Source: DASTFY01 sp963829955
Lineage (GTDB): Bacteria > Actinomycetota > Acidimicrobiia > Acidimicrobiales > Ilumatobacteraceae
NCBI GenBank assembly: GCA_963829955.1
Contig: CAWHKS010000010.1
Span: 1 to 64,000 of the forward strand
Direction of reading: 5' to 3'
Length of the DNA stretch: 64,000 nucleotides
In this document: piece after piece, positions 62,554-64,000 of the stretch
Layout of the letters: every line of letters begins with the position of its first letter
Numbering within the stretch: position 1 is the stretch's first letter
Position numbers and translations under genes: made by a program
Notes under the pieces: generated by a model
What the model was told of the DNA's origin: nothing
Database searches by the model: none
Seen by the model: the letters and a program-made list of their open reading frames with translations, nothing else

Positions 62554-63341
62554 TGCGGCTGTTCGTGATCGGGATCGGCGCCGGCGACCCTTCGTTCGTC
62601 ACGGCGCAGGCGGCCGACGCGCTCCGGGCGGTGGACGTCTTCCTGCTCCTCGACAAGGGGGAGGCCAAGGCCGAACTGGCCGAGGTGCGTAGCGATGTAC
62701 TCGCCCGCTGGGTGCCGGGCGGCGGGTACAGGGTGGTCGAGATCGCCGATCCGGTCCGCGCCGGCGACCAGCCCTACGAGCAGGCCGTGGACGCGTGGCA
62801 CGACGAGCGGGTCGGGCGCATCGAGCGGGCCCTCGCGGAGGAGGTCGGCAGCGAGGAGTCCGCCGGCCTCCTCGTCTGGGGTGACCCTGCGTGGTTCGAC
62901 TCCACGCTGCGCCTGGTCGAGCGGCTGCGCCAGCGGGGCGTTGTCGACCTCGACTGCACGGTCGTCCCCGGCGTGAGCAGCATCGAGGTGTTGGCGGCAC
63001 GGCACGGGATCCCCGTCAACCGGGTCGGCCGCAGCGTGCTGGTGACGACCGGTCGGCGGTTGCGGGCGGACGGCCTGCCCGAGGGCGTCGACGATGCGGT
63101 CGTCATGCTGGACGGCGACACCGCGTTCACCACGTTGGTCGGCCAGGGCTTCGACATCTACTGGGGCGCGTACCTCGCGTTGGCGGACGAGATCCTGGTG
63201 GCCGGACCGTTGGACGAGGTGGCCGACGACATCGTGCGTTGCCGGGCCGAGGCGCGCCAGCGCAAGGGCTGGATCTTCGACATCTACCTGCTCCGCCGCC
63301 AGCAGGCTGCCAGGGCGACGCGGTCAGGTGTCGACGGGTAG
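62553..63341 (+). CDS. cobF: Precorrin-6A synthase (deacetylating)
   Basis: A 262-residue SAM-dependent tetrapyrrole methylase. FVIGIGAGDPSFVTAQAADA starts the fold, LLVWGDPAWFDSTLRLVERL binds SAM, and VVPGVSSIEVLAARHGIPVN plus DGDTAFTTLVGQGFDIYWGAYLALADEIL are characteristic of CobF. It methylates precorrin-5 at C-1 and removes acetate in aerobic cobalamin synthesis. Other cob genes are not in the window except a partial cobA-like gene at the right edge. Confidence 0.9.
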   Translation: MRLFVIGIGAGDPSFVTAQAADALRAVDVFLLLDKGEAKAELAEVRSDVLARWVPGGGYRVVEIADPVRAGDQPYEQAVDAWHDERVGRIERALAEEVGSEESAGLLVWGDPAWFDSTLRLVERLRQRGVVDLDCTVVPGVSSIEVLAARHGIPVNRVGRSVLVTTGRRLRADGLPEGVDDAVVMLDGDTAFTTLVGQGFDIYWGAYLALADEILVAGPLDEVADDIVRCRAEARQRKGWIFDIYLLRRQQAARATRSGVDG

Positions 63342-63475
63342 ATCCGGACAGGTGGCCCGGTACGGCGCCAGGGTGCCGATGTTGGAGGCCCACTCCTCGC
63401 GCGTCAGGTTCCGCCCGGCGACGCGGCACTCGGCGGCGGGCCACCGGGTGGGGTCGAGGTCCCGGATCTGGTGGA
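63324..63475 (-). pseudogene. C-terminal remnant of an nSTAND/WD40-type protein
   Basis: The minus strand reads DLDPTRWPAAECRVAGRNLT, then REEWASN and LAPYRATCPDLPVDT before a TGA at 63326-63324. This is the characteristic C-terminal end (DP..W...AC..AGRNLTREEW...YR.TCP) of actinobacterial nSTAND or BTAD proteins with WD40 repeats. Only about 50 residues remain and there is no start; the reading ends near 63475 where an unrelated plus-strand fragment begins. Confidence 0.55.
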
Positions 63476-63903
63476 TCTGCGACGGGCAGCTCCTGCACCG
63501 CTACGACCCGACGACTCTCCAACGAGTCGCCACCATTGAACTGGGCATCGACTGCGGGCAGGTGTACGCCACGACCGACCTCATGGTCGCTTGGACCTAC
63601 AACCAGGACGCGGGCGAATCGGGGACGACGGCGGCAGTGTTCGTCGACCCCGCCACGAACCAGGTCACACCGAGACCTCGCAGAACGCGTTCGACGGCAC
63701 CGCCATCTACGTCCCGACTGTCGCCAGCCAGACTGATCCAGTGAACGGCCGTCCCGACGTGCTCGTCATCGACCCGACGATGTTCGAGGTCACGGAGACG
63801 ATCGAGACTCTCGGCGCCAACAGCACCAACGCCGCCGACGGCGCACTCTGGGTCGTCGACACCGCCTTCGGAATCCTGCAACGGTTCGATCGCGACGGTT
63901 GAT
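63466..63903 (+). pseudogene. Truncated and frameshifted beta-propeller-like protein
   Basis: Plus-strand sequence from about 63466 reads IWWICDGQLLHRYDPTTLQR, VATIELGIDCGQVYATTD and TAAVFVDPATNQVT, then shifts frame near 63665 and goes on as TETSQNAFDGTAIYVPT, DVLVIDPTMFEVTETIETLG and ALWVVDTAFGILQRFD to a stop at 63901-63903. The repeats look like YncE-type propeller blades. There is no start codon or signal sequence, as the 5' end abuts the minus-strand remnant. I take this as a real pseudogene. Confidence 0.55.
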
Positions 63904-63924
63904 GATGCAACCGGACCGGTGCCG

Positions 63925-64000
63925 TCAGGGTGAGCGGAGGTCGAGGCCGGCGACGTCGCCGATCACGACCGTGCTCGGCGCGCTCAGATCGTGGGCGCCG
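63925..64000 (-). CDS. cobA: Uroporphyrinogen-III C-methyltransferase, C-terminal end only (partial)
   Basis: Only 24 residues are inside the window: GAHDLSAPSTVVIGDVAGLD, then LRSP and a TGA at 63927-63925. The pattern DLSAPSTVVIGDVAGLDL is the usual end of SUMT enzymes, and cobF lies close by, so a cobalamin/siroheme methyltransferase is likely. The bulk of the gene is beyond the right edge. Confidence 0.6.
   Translation of the reverse strand, partial: GAHDLSAPSTVVIGDVAGLDLRSP

Overview
The window looks like chromosomal DNA of a high-GC actinobacterium, most likely of class Acidimicrobiia. The lineage is inferred from gene content. The evidence is the order ctaE-qcrC-qcrA-qcrB facing ctaG-ctaC-ctaD-cox4, the fhaA-fhaB-pstP-rodA-pbpA-pknB cell-envelope cluster followed by trpG and crgA, DUF2510 and class III-type actinobacterial proteins, and many genes with a TANNNT -10 box placed 6-10 bases before the start codon and no Shine-Dalgarno, the mark of leaderless mRNAs. 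There is no CRISPR array, insertion sequence, rRNA or prophage. No stretch longer than about 300 bases lacks a gene or a gene remnant.

Layout. 0-9.6 kb is an accessory stretch: a short-chain dehydrogenase, a DsrE-like protein, a TIR-WD40 protein that may act in defence, a two-domain VOC protein, a large secreted M14 carboxypeptidase, a zinc alcohol dehydrogenase and a Phd/VapC-type toxin-antitoxin pair. After tRNA-Ser and a lipoprotein serine hydrolase, 11.8-19.3 kb holds the respiratory chain end: cytochrome bcc (qcrCAB) and aa3 oxidase (ctaC, ctaD, ctaE, subunit IV, assembly factor CtaG). 19.2-22.2 kb has pheA and the nickel-pincer cofactor genes larB-larC. 22.3-29.5 kb has a sulfurtransferase, an ABC-2 type exporter pair, a DUF2510 protein, an MBL-Rieske fusion and a degenerate GGDEF-like protein. 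29.6-33.7 kb has an L,D-transpeptidase, a PAP2 phosphatase, GluQ and a DUF559 protein bracketed by a repeated hairpin sequence. 33.7-38.3 kb is a probable catabolic group: Rieske dioxygenase with a small partner, an SDR, an unknown protein, and ferredoxin-P450. 38.3-47 kb holds tRNA-Leu, the growth/division cluster, trpG and crgA. 47-54.7 kb is acyl and amine catabolism (thiolase, acyl-CoA ligase, gamma-glutamyl hydrolase, P450, MarR regulator, class III aminotransferase). 54.8-64 kb has Lon, a ferredoxin reductase-type flavoprotein, AlkB with a coupled 31-residue membrane peptide, a TrmH methyltransferase, an HxlR regulator facing an acyl-CoA dehydrogenase, cobF, a rearranged patch of gene remnants, and the end of a cobA-like gene.

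How parts work together. QcrCAB and the aa3 oxidase form one electron-transfer chain to oxygen from a shared divergent promoter region. PknB, PstP and the FHA proteins form a phospho-signalling circuit that controls the RodA/PbpA peptidoglycan machine; CrgA is a divisome factor. The two P450s, the ferredoxin, the Rieske dioxygenase, the SDRs, thiolase, acyl-CoA ligase and acyl-CoA dehydrogenase fit oxidation of hydrophobic carbon compounds, although no substrate can be read from sequence.

Caution on quality. At least seven otherwise well-conserved genes, including the essential-looking qcrA and qcrC, are each broken by one single-base insertion or deletion, mostly in or beside short homopolymers or simple repeats. 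This pattern suggests assembly errors more than real decay, so these are listed as genes with an apparent frameshift. The patch at 63.3-63.9 kb, in contrast, looks like genuine gene debris.
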